Assembly: GCA_002702065.1 (NCBI GenBank)
Contig: NZXX01000009.1
Coordinates: 434,001-498,000, forward strand
Reading direction: 5' to 3'
DNA length: 64,000 nucleotides
Origin: Anaerolineaceae bacterium
GTDB taxonomy: Bacteria > Chloroflexota > Anaerolineae > Aggregatilineales > Phototrophicaceae
The position numbers and the translations under genes are program-made. This document shows, piece by piece, positions 43,767 to 52,180 of this stretch. A model generated the notes under the pieces. The model did not search any database and was not told the origin of the DNA. It worked only from the letters and a program-made list of their open reading frames with translations. Position 1 is the stretch's first letter; the number at the start of each line of letters is the position of its first letter.

Positions 43767-44454
43767 GCTGCCCCTCTCGCTCGGTGTCCTCAATCACTTC
43801 CAATAATTCCCCATCATCAGTCAGCATATGTTGCAGGCGTTTGCGCTTCGGTTTGTCGCTGACCTCATTTTCATTATAGCGAGAAATGGCGTTTTGTACG
43901 GCCTGTTCACGAGCCATTAAGGAACGGGAACTATCGAACCAGTTATTGAGGGCATGCGCGCCCAATCCGATGCCCCACAGTCCAGCCACAATGAATGGAA
44001 AGGGGAAGAAGGTGGCACGCGTCACCACCAGCCAGATCAGCAGCAGCAGCACATTGATACACACATAAACCGCCGCGTGGATGCCCAGTTCTTTTTTGTG
44101 GTTGAAATCCTTTTGGGTGGCGTTGTAGATGCGCTCATAATCGGCTTCGTCGGTCATCATTTCCCAGTCAGGGCCGTAAAGCTGGCGCATGCGTTTATGC
44201 GCGGTCTGCTTGATGCGGGTGAGGCGCTTGGGTGATTTGGCCTGCCACTCGATGGCATGGGCAGCCAGCCCGGCCCCCCAGCCCATCGTAACGATCAGCG
44301 GCCAGGGGAGAATGAAGCCAGCCCGGAAGGCCATAAACCCCCACAGGCCCCACAGACAGAGGTTCACCAGCGCAAAGATGCCCAGGTGCATCATAAACTC
44401 GGCCCGATCTTTGTAGAATTTTTCGATCTGATGCCGGATATCTGTTTCGCTCAT
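43756..44454 (-). CDS. Tandem 2TM-domain membrane protein
   Basis: 232 residues. Two copies of the 2TM domain: each begins with a basic/aromatic helix ('FYKDRAEFMMHLGIFALVNL'; 'KDFNHKKELGIHAAVYVCIN'), then a helix, a short loop and a second helix ending in a 'WGxGLxAHA' motif. The domain is known from putative sensor proteins in many bacteria and its role is not established. The C-terminal tail 'KRKRLQHMLTDDGELLEVIE' matches the tail of the neighbouring gene product. Overlaps the upstream gene by 4 bases (ATGA). Confidence 0.82.
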   Translation of the reverse strand: MSETDIRHQIEKFYKDRAEFMMHLGIFALVNLCLWGLWGFMAFRAGFILPWPLIVTMGWGAGLAAHAIEWQAKSPKRLTRIKQTAHKRMRQLYGPDWEMMTDEADYERIYNATQKDFNHKKELGIHAAVYVCINVLLLLIWLVVTRATFFPFPFIVAGLWGIGLGAHALNNWFDSSRSLMAREQAVQNAISRYNENEVSDKPKRKRLQHMLTDDGELLEVIEDTEREGQHGY

Positions 44455-44717
44455 AATCGTCTGCCTTTGAGGGAGTCGCCCGCTTCATCAACGACGACGT
44501 TCAGCACTTCACCATCGTCTGTCAGGATATGCTTTCGTTTCGGACGGCGAGCCATTTCTGCACGATAGGCCTGCCAGAATGCAGGAGCCGCCGCCTGCCA
44601 AAACAGCGCCATAACCTTTGCCAGCAGCAGAAACGCAATGCTCGCCAGGGGATGCACCAGCAGCCCTACCACAACCGCCGCGACAAAGAGCGCCAGTAAT
44701 CCTGTCAGATCGCGCAT
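44451..44717 (-). CDS. Small membrane protein sharing the LTDDGE tail
   Basis: 88 residues from the ATG at 44717; the track ORF to 44834 runs through the efp terminator, so that start is rejected. Two hydrophobic stretches ('LTGLLALFVAAVVVGLLVHP', 'ASIAFLLLAKVMALFWQAA'), then a basic tail 'RRPKRKHILTDDGEVLNVVV'. This tail is close to that of the 2TM protein encoded next (KRK..H.LTDDGE.L.V). First gene of the three-gene operon. Function unknown. Confidence 0.6.
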   Translation of the reverse strand: MRDLTGLLALFVAAVVVGLLVHPLASIAFLLLAKVMALFWQAAAPAFWQAYRAEMARRPKRKHILTDDGEVLNVVVDEAGDSLKGRRL

Positions 44718-44786
44718 GATGAACGCTTTCCACACAGCCTCGTCACCCTTTAATACGCAGCCGCAGCCCCAAAAGTTACGGGAATC

Positions 44787-44814
44787 AAAAAGAGACACGA
44801 GGTTGTGTCTCTTT
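44787..44814 (-). terminator. Rho-independent terminator of efp
   Basis: Minus strand AAAGAGACAC-aacctc-GTGTCTCTTT, a perfect 10-bp stem, followed by TTGATT (five T in all from the stem end). It begins 21 bases past the efp stop. Confidence 0.85.
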
Positions 44815-44834
44815 GACCAGTTGCGGCCCGCCAT

Positions 44835-45395
44835 TTAGACGCGTGTGACGTACGTGCCGTCCTCGGTTTTTACGCGGATGGTGTCGCCCACATTCACGAA
44901 CATCGGCACTTTCACCTCAAGGCCGGATTCGGTGGTGACGCGCTTGGTCGGGTTGTTGGCCGTGTCGCCCGCCACCGCCATTTCGGCATCGGTCACTTCA
45001 TAATCCACTGTGATCGGCAGCTCGTAGTCGATAATTTCCTCGCCATAGCGCAGCAGCTTGATCGTGAGGTTTGGCTTCAGAAAATACACATCCTCGCCAA
45101 AAACGCTCCGGTTCATCTGCGGCTGTTCGTAGGTTTCGGTGTCCATAAACGTCAGAAACTCGCCGTCATCATACAAATATTCAACAGGTGTGGCTTCAAC
45201 CCGAATATCATCCACACGGTTGCCGGAGTTGTAGGTTTTTTCGGTTTGTGCGCCGGAACGCATATTGCGCACCGTGACGCGGATGGTCGCACCGCCGCGG
45301 CCCGTCTTGTTGTGCGAGTAATTCACGACCTTGAAGATTTCACCATCTTCGGTGTAAGTCGTGCCTCTGCGTAATTGATTCACATCGATTGCCAT
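44835..45395 (-). CDS. efp: Elongation factor P with an arginine tip
   Basis: 186 residues in the usual three beta-barrel layout (KOW-like domain I, OB domains II and III; 'VPMFVNVGDTIRVKTEDG' near the end). EF-P relieves ribosomes stalled at polyproline. The domain I tip reads 'NKTGRGGATIRV', with Arg33 where most EF-Ps have the Lys that receives beta-lysine or 5-aminopentanol. Its context resembles the Arg-type EF-P of Pseudomonas ('NKSGRNAA', from memory), which EarP rhamnosylates. Polyproline- and Thr/Pro-rich proteins in this window make an active EF-P plausible. Single gene with its own terminator. Confidence 0.93.
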   Translation of the reverse strand: MAIDVNQLRRGTTYTEDGEIFKVVNYSHNKTGRGGATIRVTVRNMRSGAQTEKTYNSGNRVDDIRVEATPVEYLYDDGEFLTFMDTETYEQPQMNRSVFGEDVYFLKPNLTIKLLRYGEEIIDYELPITVDYEVTDAEMAVAGDTANNPTKRVTTESGLEVKVPMFVNVGDTIRVKTEDGTYVTRV

Positions 45396-45495
45396 TGTCG
45401 CGTATCCTCAAGCCTTTTCAGGAATGTTTTCGGCAGTAGTATAACAGAACCCGTTCCCGTTGAATATCCTGCCCTCATGCGCCGAAAATCAGATT

Positions 45496-46698
45496 CTATT
45501 TCAGATGATGATCGGCAAAATCCATGTAACAATCCCAGTCGTAAGCCGTAATATCGTGCGGTCCGGTGCGCAGATGATAGCCGATCAACCCACCCGTCAC
45601 CGGCTGATCGGGAGCCGGAAAATCGTGTGCGGGCAGCCCTACCGAACCCAACAAGTCATATACCGGGCTGGCATGCACCGCGCTCAGAAATTCGCCACGC
45701 GGGTCCGCCCACAGGTCCTCGGTCGCGCTGGCAATATACAACGGGCGCGGCGCGATCAACGCCAGCAGCATGTGCTGATCGACCGGCAAGTCCGCCTCGC
45801 GCTGATCGTACTGGTGGAAATTCTGGCAGAACCAGTAAGGCGCAAGACGGTTAATGGCGGCAATCGTTTCGCCGAAACAACGCCGGAAAAGCGCCGCACC
45901 GCCACAGCCTGAATTACTGGAAATGGTAAGGGCGAAGCGTTCATCGGTGGCCCCGGCCCACAGTGCAGCCTTGCCCATGCGAGAATGACCGACCACCGCC
46001 ACCGGGCCTAAAGCCGGGTCAGTTATCAGATAATCCAGCGCACGCGATAGGCCCCACGCCCATGCGGCCAGCGTCCCCCATTCGGTCGCCGCCGGGGCGG
46101 TTTGGCCGGGACGATAGAAGCGGGTATGCACGCTGTCCCGGAACTGATCATTTTTATCCGGGGAAATATCGCCAGCGTAAATGGTCGCCACCGCGTAACC
46201 CCGGTCCACAATCTGCGACACCGGCCAGCGGCTGGTCTGGCTGCCGCGGGTGGCATCGGTTGCCCGATACTCGACAACGCCCGGACGTGCCGCAACCCAG
46301 CTGGTGGTCAGTTGAATATGCGGATCAGGCTGAATCGTATGATTACCGCGAAAGTTCAGGCCGAGAAACACAGGCACAGGCTGTTCTGTCCGCGGGCGAT
46401 ATACCAGCAGCCGGACGTGGTGGCCCGGCGCAATTTCCAGGCTGACTTGCTGCCGCACCGCGCGGCCCTCAAGCGCCTGATCGCTCATCTCATCTATCGT
46501 GGCCGTGACCTGACCCGCCGGGGGCATCGTGCCATACACGTGGGTTTCGAACAGCCGGCGCAGGTAAGCTCGCTGAGTCTGCCATTGTGCCGCCGACGTC
46601 ACGGCAGCGCCGGATTCATCCCGCAGCACATCGGGCAAGGTGTAAGCCGGAACGAGGGTTTCATCCTCGATCACGGGCGGTAATTGGTTGTCCATCAT
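45496..46698 (-). CDS. CE15-like glucuronoyl esterase/acetyl xylan esterase-like hydrolase
   Basis: 400 residues, alpha/beta hydrolase fold. 'VAVVGHSRMGKAALWAGATD' carries the nucleophile Ser in the G-x-S-R-x-G-K form used by CE15 enzymes; 'ISSNSGCGGAALFRR' is the following conserved segment, and 'LPVDQHMLLALIAPRPLYIA' provides the His region. CE15 enzymes split esters between glucuronic acid on xylan and lignin alcohols. No signal peptide is seen, which is odd for a polymer-degrading enzyme, so the substrate may be a small intracellular ester. Confidence 0.75.
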   Translation of the reverse strand: MMDNQLPPVIEDETLVPAYTLPDVLRDESGAAVTSAAQWQTQRAYLRRLFETHVYGTMPPAGQVTATIDEMSDQALEGRAVRQQVSLEIAPGHHVRLLVYRPRTEQPVPVFLGLNFRGNHTIQPDPHIQLTTSWVAARPGVVEYRATDATRGSQTSRWPVSQIVDRGYAVATIYAGDISPDKNDQFRDSVHTRFYRPGQTAPAATEWGTLAAWAWGLSRALDYLITDPALGPVAVVGHSRMGKAALWAGATDERFALTISSNSGCGGAALFRRCFGETIAAINRLAPYWFCQNFHQYDQREADLPVDQHMLLALIAPRPLYIASATEDLWADPRGEFLSAVHASPVYDLLGSVGLPAHDFPAPDQPVTGGLIGYHLRTGPHDITAYDWDCYMDFADHHLK

Positions 46699-46832
46699 CC
46701 ATCCTCTGAAGTGGTGCCATCATCGGCTTTATCATACCCTTCTTCGGACTGAAGGTTGCATTCTGGCACAAGTTGGGTTATGAAAACACAATGGCTGACA
46801 GGCCTTTATACAGCAATTCTGAGGAGCATTGC

Positions 46833-47609
46833 ATGAATCTCGATGCTTATTTCCGGCGCATCGGCTATACGGGTCTGCCTGAAACGACGCTGGAAACCCT
46901 GCGCGCCCTGCACCGTGCGCACATGCTGGCCGTGCCGTTCGAAAATCTGGATATCCACCTCCAGCAGCGCATTGTGCTGGACGAAGCGCTGTTATTCGAC
47001 AAAATTGTCCACCAGCAGCGCGGCGGGTTCTGTTACGAGCAGAATGGGCTGTTCGCGGCAGTGCTGCGTCATATGGGCTACGACGTCACCTTGCTGGAAG
47101 CGCGGGTCAATGTGCGCGAGTGGGAGGCTGGCACGCCGTTCGATCATCTGGCGCTGATGGTGCAGCTGGACGAACGCTGGCTGGTGGATGTGGGCTTTGG
47201 CGAATCCTTCCGGGAGCCGCTGCGCTTCGACTTTGGTGGCCCACAGAAACAGGCCAATGGCGTGTTCCGCGTGGTGCATGACGGTGTGGAAGGGGTTCAT
47301 GCGCGTCAGGCCAATGGCGGTGACTGGCACGATGAGTACCGGTTCCGGCTGAAGCCACGCACCCTGCGCGATTTTGTTGAAGGGTGTGACTATCACCAGT
47401 CTTCGCCGCAGTCACACTTCACGCAGCAGCGCATGTGCTCGCTGGCGACCCCCAAAGGGCGCATCACGCTCAGCGACCGGCGGCTGATCATCACCGAGAA
47501 CGGGCACCGTACCGAGCGCGATCTGGACAACGAGGCGGACTTCCAGCGGCACCTCAGCGAGCAGTTCGGCATCCATGATCTGCACTTTGCCTTAAAACGT
47601 TCTATTTGA
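46833..47609 (+). CDS. Arylamine N-acetyltransferase
   Basis: 258 residues from the ATG at 46833 (TGAGGAG upstream); the track start at 46773 is less likely. The NAT catalytic triad is clear: Cys67 in 'QQRGGFCYEQNGLF', His105 in 'TPFDHLALMV' and Asp119 in 'RWLVDVGFGESFREP'. NATs move an acetyl (or other acyl) group from CoA to arylamines and hydrazines. Divergent from the CE15-like gene and 77 bases upstream of the TIR-HAM1 gene, so co-transcription with the latter is possible but unproven. Confidence 0.92.
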   Translation: MNLDAYFRRIGYTGLPETTLETLRALHRAHMLAVPFENLDIHLQQRIVLDEALLFDKIVHQQRGGFCYEQNGLFAAVLRHMGYDVTLLEARVNVREWEAGTPFDHLALMVQLDERWLVDVGFGESFREPLRFDFGGPQKQANGVFRVVHDGVEGVHARQANGGDWHDEYRFRLKPRTLRDFVEGCDYHQSSPQSHFTQQRMCSLATPKGRITLSDRRLIITENGHRTERDLDNEADFQRHLSEQFGIHDLHFALKRSI

Positions 47610-47686
47610 TGGGTTTGCGGGTAAAATTGGGGTCCACCGAACGTCCCGGCAACGACGATTGAGGGTCTGCCCGACAGAACACACCT

Positions 47687-48676
47687 ATGAAAATCTTCGT
47701 CAGCTATGCCCGCGCCAATAAGGAAACCGTGCTGGAAATCCTCCAGCCGCTGAAAAGCCACACCATCTGGATCGATGACCGCCTGAACATTGGTCAGGAC
47801 TGGTGGGCCGTGATCGAGCAGGAGATCGCTGCCTGCCATTGTTTCCTCCTCGCCATCACGCCGCAGTCACTGGAGTCGGAATACTGCCAGCGCGAACTGG
47901 ACTACGCACGCAAGCTGAACAAACCCATCGCCCCGATCCTCATCCAGCCCGCCACCATTCCGGAAGACCTGCACAAGCTGCAACTCATCGACCTGTGCGC
48001 CGGGCTGACCGCGACAACCACGATTGCCTTGCTCAACGGCCTGTTCGAAATCGAGCGACAGGTGTTTAACCCGCTGCGTAATCCCGGCAGCAATGGGGAA
48101 GCACCTACCCAGCATCTGTCGATATCTGACCTGTATTTCGTCAGTGTCAGCAGGACCAAACGGTTGATCTACGAACAGATACTGGGGGCGAAATTACAGT
48201 TTATGCCGATTGAGGTGGATGAGCTTCAGCGGGTTGACCCGGTTGAAGTGGCATCGCGCAAAGTGGTAACCGCGTGGCAGATCGTCCAGAAACCTGTGTT
48301 TGTCGAACAGACGGCACTGGCCGTGCGGGCATGGGGTGGGCTGCCGGGGGGCATGACGAATGTCTTTACCAGTGCAATGGGGATGGGCAACCTGTGTCGC
48401 GCACTGAATGCCTTTGATGACCATTATGCCGAGGCTATCTCCGTGATTGCGTTCAGCGATGGCGACATCCGGCGCACGTTTGTCGGCGCACTGCCGGGTG
48501 AGATCGCCAGTCGGCCTCGCGGCGAAGGCTATCGCTGGAATCCGATTTTTATCCCGCAGGGGTTCGACAAGACGTTTGGCGAAATGAACGAAGAAGAAGT
48601 CCTCTCGATCTCCATGCGCCGCCGTGCCATTGTCGATTTTATGCGCTTCTTGCAGAGCAATTATGTGCTGGATTGA
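47687..48676 (+). CDS. TIR-HAM1 fusion: TIR domain joined to a degenerate ITPase-like domain
   Basis: 329 residues. Residues 1-~130 are a TIR domain: 'MKIFVSYARANKE', 'IWIDDRLNIGQDWW' and 'TPQSLESEYCQREL' with Glu70 at the position of the NADase Glu. Residues ~148-329 follow the HAM1/ITPA/RdgB fold: 'YFVSVSRTKRLIYEQIL' (TGN-x-x-K region, Lys158), 'VEVASRKVVTA' (Lys192), 'VFVEQTALAVRAWGGLPG', 'SRPRGEGYRWNPIFIP' and 'DKTFGEM'. Compared with human ITPA, catalytic Asp72 is Gln208, Asp152 is Asn285 and His177 is Met310. It should bind rather than hydrolyse a nucleotide, pointing to a sensor-effector defence protein (inference). Its 3' end overlaps the convergent Rieske gene by 16 bases. Confidence 0.85.
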   Translation: MKIFVSYARANKETVLEILQPLKSHTIWIDDRLNIGQDWWAVIEQEIAACHCFLLAITPQSLESEYCQRELDYARKLNKPIAPILIQPATIPEDLHKLQLIDLCAGLTATTTIALLNGLFEIERQVFNPLRNPGSNGEAPTQHLSISDLYFVSVSRTKRLIYEQILGAKLQFMPIEVDELQRVDPVEVASRKVVTAWQIVQKPVFVEQTALAVRAWGGLPGGMTNVFTSAMGMGNLCRALNAFDDHYAEAISVIAFSDGDIRRTFVGALPGEIASRPRGEGYRWNPIFIPQGFDKTFGEMNEEEVLSISMRRRAIVDFMRFLQSNYVLD

Positions 48677-49788
48677 TCGCGTGTCAGAAATTCGTGCACC
48701 AGTGATTGAAAATGATGCACGCCGTTCTCGCGCTTGACAGAAAAGCGGCCCTTATCATAGGCCAGTGATTGCAGACCCTTCTGCACATTCTCGCAGATTT
48801 CGATGTCTTCCTGCTGAATTTCGTCGCTGAAGGCAATAATCTGCTGCATACTCTCCCAGCCAGCGCCGGTGCCCGGTGGCTCGAAATACCACTCGAAGAT
48901 CGTCAGCGTTTTGTCGTGGCCCACCGGCAGGATGATATTGATCGACGTGTTATCCAGATAGACGTTGAGCATCACATTGGGGAAAATCCAGTAGTACAGG
49001 GCATCCTGCTCACCATCGCCGCTGCGCACATAACGCCGGTCATAATGCTCCCCATTGCGCACGTCGCGGATGGGTGCATGCTGTTTGGAGTAGTAGCGAA
49101 AGGTTTCGACGCGATACTGGTCATAATCCAGCTCGCGGAACAGGCCGGGATGCGCGATGGGCAGGTGATAGCCTTCGAGGTAATTGTCGACGTAGACTTT
49201 CCAGTTGCAGTCGATCAGATAGTCGCGCCGCTCGACCATGCGCATGTGGTCGATCTGAAAACCCTTGCTCACGATCTCGTCATGGATCGGGCCGTAAATG
49301 TGGTTCATGGGCGCAGCATCGGGGTCGAGGTTCACGAAGATCCAAGGACCCCAGGCTTCGACCTGCACCGGCTGCAAGCACACGGCTGCTTTCTGCCAAC
49401 CGGCCACCCCGTCAAACTCCGGGGCGTTCAGCAGGCTGCCATCGAGGCTATAGGTCCAGCCATGATATTTGCATTGCAGGCTTTTGCGGTTGCCTTTGCC
49501 CAGCGCGACCGGCCCGGCCCGGTGCAGGCAGACATTGTAAAACGCCCGCAGTATCTCATCCTGCCCGCGCGTGACGACCAGCGGCTGGCCCACCACTTCG
49601 CAGGTGAAAAAGTCACCGGGGCGCAGCACGCTGTCGACATGACCGACGGGCTGCCACGTCTTCCAGAAGATATGCGATTTTTCCAGTTCCAGAAATTGCG
49701 GTTCCGTATACCACCGCGCCGGTAGCGTTTCGGCCTGAGCAAGATCAGATGTAGGCGTGTAGTCGCTCAGGTCGAACGGCTGGTTCAT
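48661..49788 (-). CDS. Rieske non-heme iron oxygenase, alpha subunit type
   Basis: 375 residues. Rieske centre: 'VCLHRAGPV' (Cys87, His89) and 'QCKYHGWTYSLDG' (Cys106, His109). The catalytic domain has the mononuclear iron motif 'VDNYLEGYHLPIAHPGL' with two His and a later Asp region. The closest general types are choline/carnitine/glycine-betaine monooxygenases and ring-hydroxylating dioxygenases; a reductase partner is not encoded nearby. The start overlaps the rho stop by 4 bases (ATGA), an uncommon linkage. Substrate unknown. Confidence 0.9.
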   Translation of the reverse strand: MNQPFDLSDYTPTSDLAQAETLPARWYTEPQFLELEKSHIFWKTWQPVGHVDSVLRPGDFFTCEVVGQPLVVTRGQDEILRAFYNVCLHRAGPVALGKGNRKSLQCKYHGWTYSLDGSLLNAPEFDGVAGWQKAAVCLQPVQVEAWGPWIFVNLDPDAAPMNHIYGPIHDEIVSKGFQIDHMRMVERRDYLIDCNWKVYVDNYLEGYHLPIAHPGLFRELDYDQYRVETFRYYSKQHAPIRDVRNGEHYDRRYVRSGDGEQDALYYWIFPNVMLNVYLDNTSINIILPVGHDKTLTIFEWYFEPPGTGAGWESMQQIIAFSDEIQQEDIEICENVQKGLQSLAYDKGRFSVKRENGVHHFQSLVHEFLTRDQSST

Positions 49789-51086
49789 CGCTCGAAGCTG
49801 CGCATCGCATTGTTGACGCTGACATTCGACCCCGGTAGGCTGTTGAGGAAATCTTCGTTGCTATCGAATTGACGGAACTGCGAAAGCAACTGTTCATAAG
49901 CGCCCACATAGCCGGTTTCGTTGTTCTCAGCCAGGTGCGCCACCATACGCCGCAGGGTATACACACGCTGCAATACATCCGGCCCCAGCAGCAGTTCTTC
50001 GCGCCGGGTGGAGGATTGTTCGATGTCGAAGGCCGGGAAGACGCGGCGTTCCTGAAGCTTACGGCTCAGGTGCAGTTCCATGTTGCCGGTACCCTTGAAC
50101 TCTTCGTAGATAACATCGTCCATCTTGCTGCCGGTGTTGACCAGACAGGTCGCGACAATCGTCAGGCTGCCGCCTTCTTCGACATTACGGGCCGCGCCAA
50201 AGATGCGCTTGGGCGGGTGAATGGCGGACGGATCAAGACCACCGGAGAGCGTACGGCCACTGGTCGGCACAACCAGGTTGTAGGCACGCGCCAGCCGGGT
50301 GATGCTGTCCAGCAGGATGACCACATGGCGGCGGCTCTCGACCAGACGCTTGGCACGGGCCAGCGCCATTTCGGCCACGCGCACATGATGCTGCACCGGA
50401 TCATCAAAGGTGGACGCGATCACTTCAGCATCAACCGACCGGTCCATGTCCGTCACTTCTTCCGGACGCTCACCAATCAGCGCGATCATCAGATGCACAT
50501 CGGGGTAATTACGGCTGATGGCGTTGGCAACATCTTTCAGGACGGATGTTTTACCCGCTTTCGGCGGCGAAACGATCAGACCACGCTGCCCCTTGCCGAT
50601 GGGCGCGATCAGATTGAGCAAACGGGTTCCGAGAATTCGTGGGTTGGTTTCGAGATTGAAGCGTTCTTCAGGAAAAATGGGGGTCAGGTCTTCAAAGTGC
50701 GGGCGGTTCTTGGCGTCTTCGGGGTTGAGGCCGTTGACCGCATCAACACGCAGCAGGCCGTAATATTTCTCTGAGTCCTTCGGCGCGCGTACCTGCCCGA
50801 TCACCATATCCCCGGTGCGAAGGTTGAAGCGGCGTATCTGCGTCTGGCTGACATAAATGTCATTGGGGCCGGGCAGATAATGCTCTGCGCGCAGAAAGCC
50901 AATGCCATCGTCGACAATTTCCAACACGCCGCCGCGCAGCTTGTGACCGCGTTTTTCGGCCTCATCGCGCAGCAATGCGAGAATCAGGTCTGGTTTTTTC
51001 AGGCGGCTGAAACCCGATACGCCTGCCTCGCGTGCGATTCGCCGCAATTCTTCGAGGTTGTTTTGTTCTAGTTGTGCAATGTCCAT
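49785..51086 (-). CDS. rho: Transcription termination factor Rho
   Basis: 433 residues, normal for Rho without large insertions. N-terminal helical domain ('[20 protein letters not shown]'), cold-shock-like RNA-binding domain ('[20 protein letters not shown]'), then the hexameric ATPase with Walker A '[16 protein letters not shown]', Walker B '[16 protein letters not shown]', the Q/R-loop '[13 protein letters not shown]' and '[13 protein letters not shown]'. Rho ends untranslated transcripts genome-wide. A ~200-base leader precedes it from the promoter at 51294-51323, room for autoregulation as known for rho elsewhere. Downstream the Rieske gene overlaps it. Confidence 0.97.
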   Translation of the reverse strand: MDIAQLEQNNLEELRRIAREAGVSGFSRLKKPDLILALLRDEAEKRGHKLRGGVLEIVDDGIGFLRAEHYLPGPNDIYVSQTQIRRFNLRTGDMVIGQVRAPKDSEKYYGLLRVDAVNGLNPEDAKNRPHFEDLTPIFPEERFNLETNPRILGTRLLNLIAPIGKGQRGLIVSPPKAGKTSVLKDVANAISRNYPDVHLMIALIGERPEEVTDMDRSVDAEVIASTFDDPVQHHVRVAEMALARAKRLVESRRHVVILLDSITRLARAYNLVVPTSGRTLSGGLDPSAIHPPKRIFGAARNVEEGGSLTIVATCLVNTGSKMDDVIYEEFKGTGNMELHLSRKLQERRVFPAFDIEQSSTRREELLLGPDVLQRVYTLRRMVAHLAENNETGYVGAYEQLLSQFRQFDSNEDFLNSLPGSNVSVNNAMRSFER

Positions 51087-51293
51087 AATGCTGTGAGACT
51101 CCGAGGTTAAATAACCTGCATTTCAAGTTGACAAGTTGAGAAGAGATGTGTTGTTGCGTGACACAGCCACCATTGCGGCAGGGCAAGGTGCGCGGTTCAT
51201 AAAAACCGTCCAACATTCGGGTTGATGCGGCAGGCGTAGGTTGTTTGCTGAATTTAGAAGAAGGTGGTTATAGCCTATTGACTTCGATACTCT

Positions 51294-51323
51294 ATGATAA
51301 TCATAAAAGCTGCTGCGCGTCAA
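51294..51323 (-). promoter_or_regulatory. Putative sigma70 promoter of rho
   Basis: Minus strand TTGACG (51318-51323), 18 bases, TATCAT (51294-51299). It would give a leader of about 200 bases before the rho ATG. The 394-base gap 51087-51480 otherwise holds no convincing gene. Confidence 0.6.
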
Positions 51324-51439
51324 GCTAAAATTTGGGATTTTTCGCCTATTTTTGGGATAAATACTTAATTATTGTGATATTGGTACCATACGAAGAACAA
51401 ACGCTTGCTCGTCGGCGTGCATCGCAAACGCACAACCAG

Positions 51440-51448
51440 TGCTAAAAT
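51440..51448 (+). promoter_or_regulatory. Extended -10 element of the GAF gene
   Basis: TGCTAAAAT is an extended -10 (TGnTAAAAT) 33 bases before the ATG at 51481. No clear -35 is seen, as is usual for extended -10 promoters. Confidence 0.45.
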
Positions 51449-51480
51449 AAGACAGACAACAGCGGGCAAAGGGGATCAGG

Positions 51481-52071
51481 ATGGTCACAAATACACTATC
51501 CATATTGCAGCGAGAAAACGCGCGTTTACAGGCCGAAAGCCACAGCCTGCACGAAGAAGTGACCCAGCTGCGTGGTTTTGTGGAAATTTTGTCGTCGCTG
51601 TCCTCGGCAAGCGACCGCGATAACAGCGACAAGGCCCTGTTTCCGCTACTCCATCGCGCCTTTCAGATGTCGATGGACCTGCTCAACGCGCCCGAAGGTT
51701 CGCTGCTGCTGCTGGACGAAGACACCAACCATCTGAAGTTTGTCCTCGTCAAAGGCTCATTGGCCGAACGCCTGTTGAACTTCGCCTTTCCGGCAGACGA
51801 AGGGATTGCCGGTTGGGTGATGCAGCATGCGCGCCCGGCGCTGGTGCGCGATGTGCGCCACGACCCGCGCTTCTCCGACTCCATTGATGAAGCCTTCAAA
51901 TTCCGCACCCAATCCATCGTCGCCGTACCCCTCATCGGCGATGGCAAGGTACTCGGCGTCATGGAGGCGCTCAACCAGCCGGTAGACGTCCCATTTTCTG
52001 ACCTCGATGTTACGCTGCTGAACCTGATCTGCCGCTTTATGGGTGAACTGCTGATCAACACCGAAAATTAG
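51481..52071 (+). CDS. Stand-alone GAF-domain protein with N-terminal coiled coil
   Basis: 196 residues. The first ~40 residues form a leucine-heptad helix ('LSILQRENARLQAESHSLHE'), likely a dimerising coiled coil. Residues ~45-190 are a GAF domain ('APEGSLLLLDEDTNHLKFVL', 'PADEGIAGWVMQHARPALVR', 'SIVAVPLIGDGKVLGVMEAL'). GAF domains bind small molecules such as cyclic nucleotides. No output domain is fused, so it may act on a partner, for example a histidine kinase elsewhere. Divergent from rho. Confidence 0.88.
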   Translation: MVTNTLSILQRENARLQAESHSLHEEVTQLRGFVEILSSLSSASDRDNSDKALFPLLHRAFQMSMDLLNAPEGSLLLLDEDTNHLKFVLVKGSLAERLLNFAFPADEGIAGWVMQHARPALVRDVRHDPRFSDSIDEAFKFRTQSIVAVPLIGDGKVLGVMEALNQPVDVPFSDLDVTLLNLICRFMGELLINTEN

Positions 52072-52133
52072 ACCCCACCCGCAGACCATTCCTAACGGCG
52101 GCATCCTTCACATTTCTGCCTGAACAGTGGGTG

Positions 52134-52139
52134 TATAAT
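52134..52139 (+). promoter_or_regulatory. Putative -10 box (TATAAT) of the secreted repeat protein gene
   Basis: A perfect TATAAT lies 42 bases before the GTG at 52181. A transcript from it would begin near 52147, which argues against the track start (TTG at 52148). No good -35 found. Confidence 0.45.
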
Positions 52140-52180
52140 CGTTTTAGTTGCCCACAACACACGTCAAAAGGCGAAAATTG

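Noticed and set aside
51123-51323. 66-residue ORF as a leader peptide of rho
   Set aside because: Its start would lie upstream of the predicted transcription start, and it has no ribosome site.
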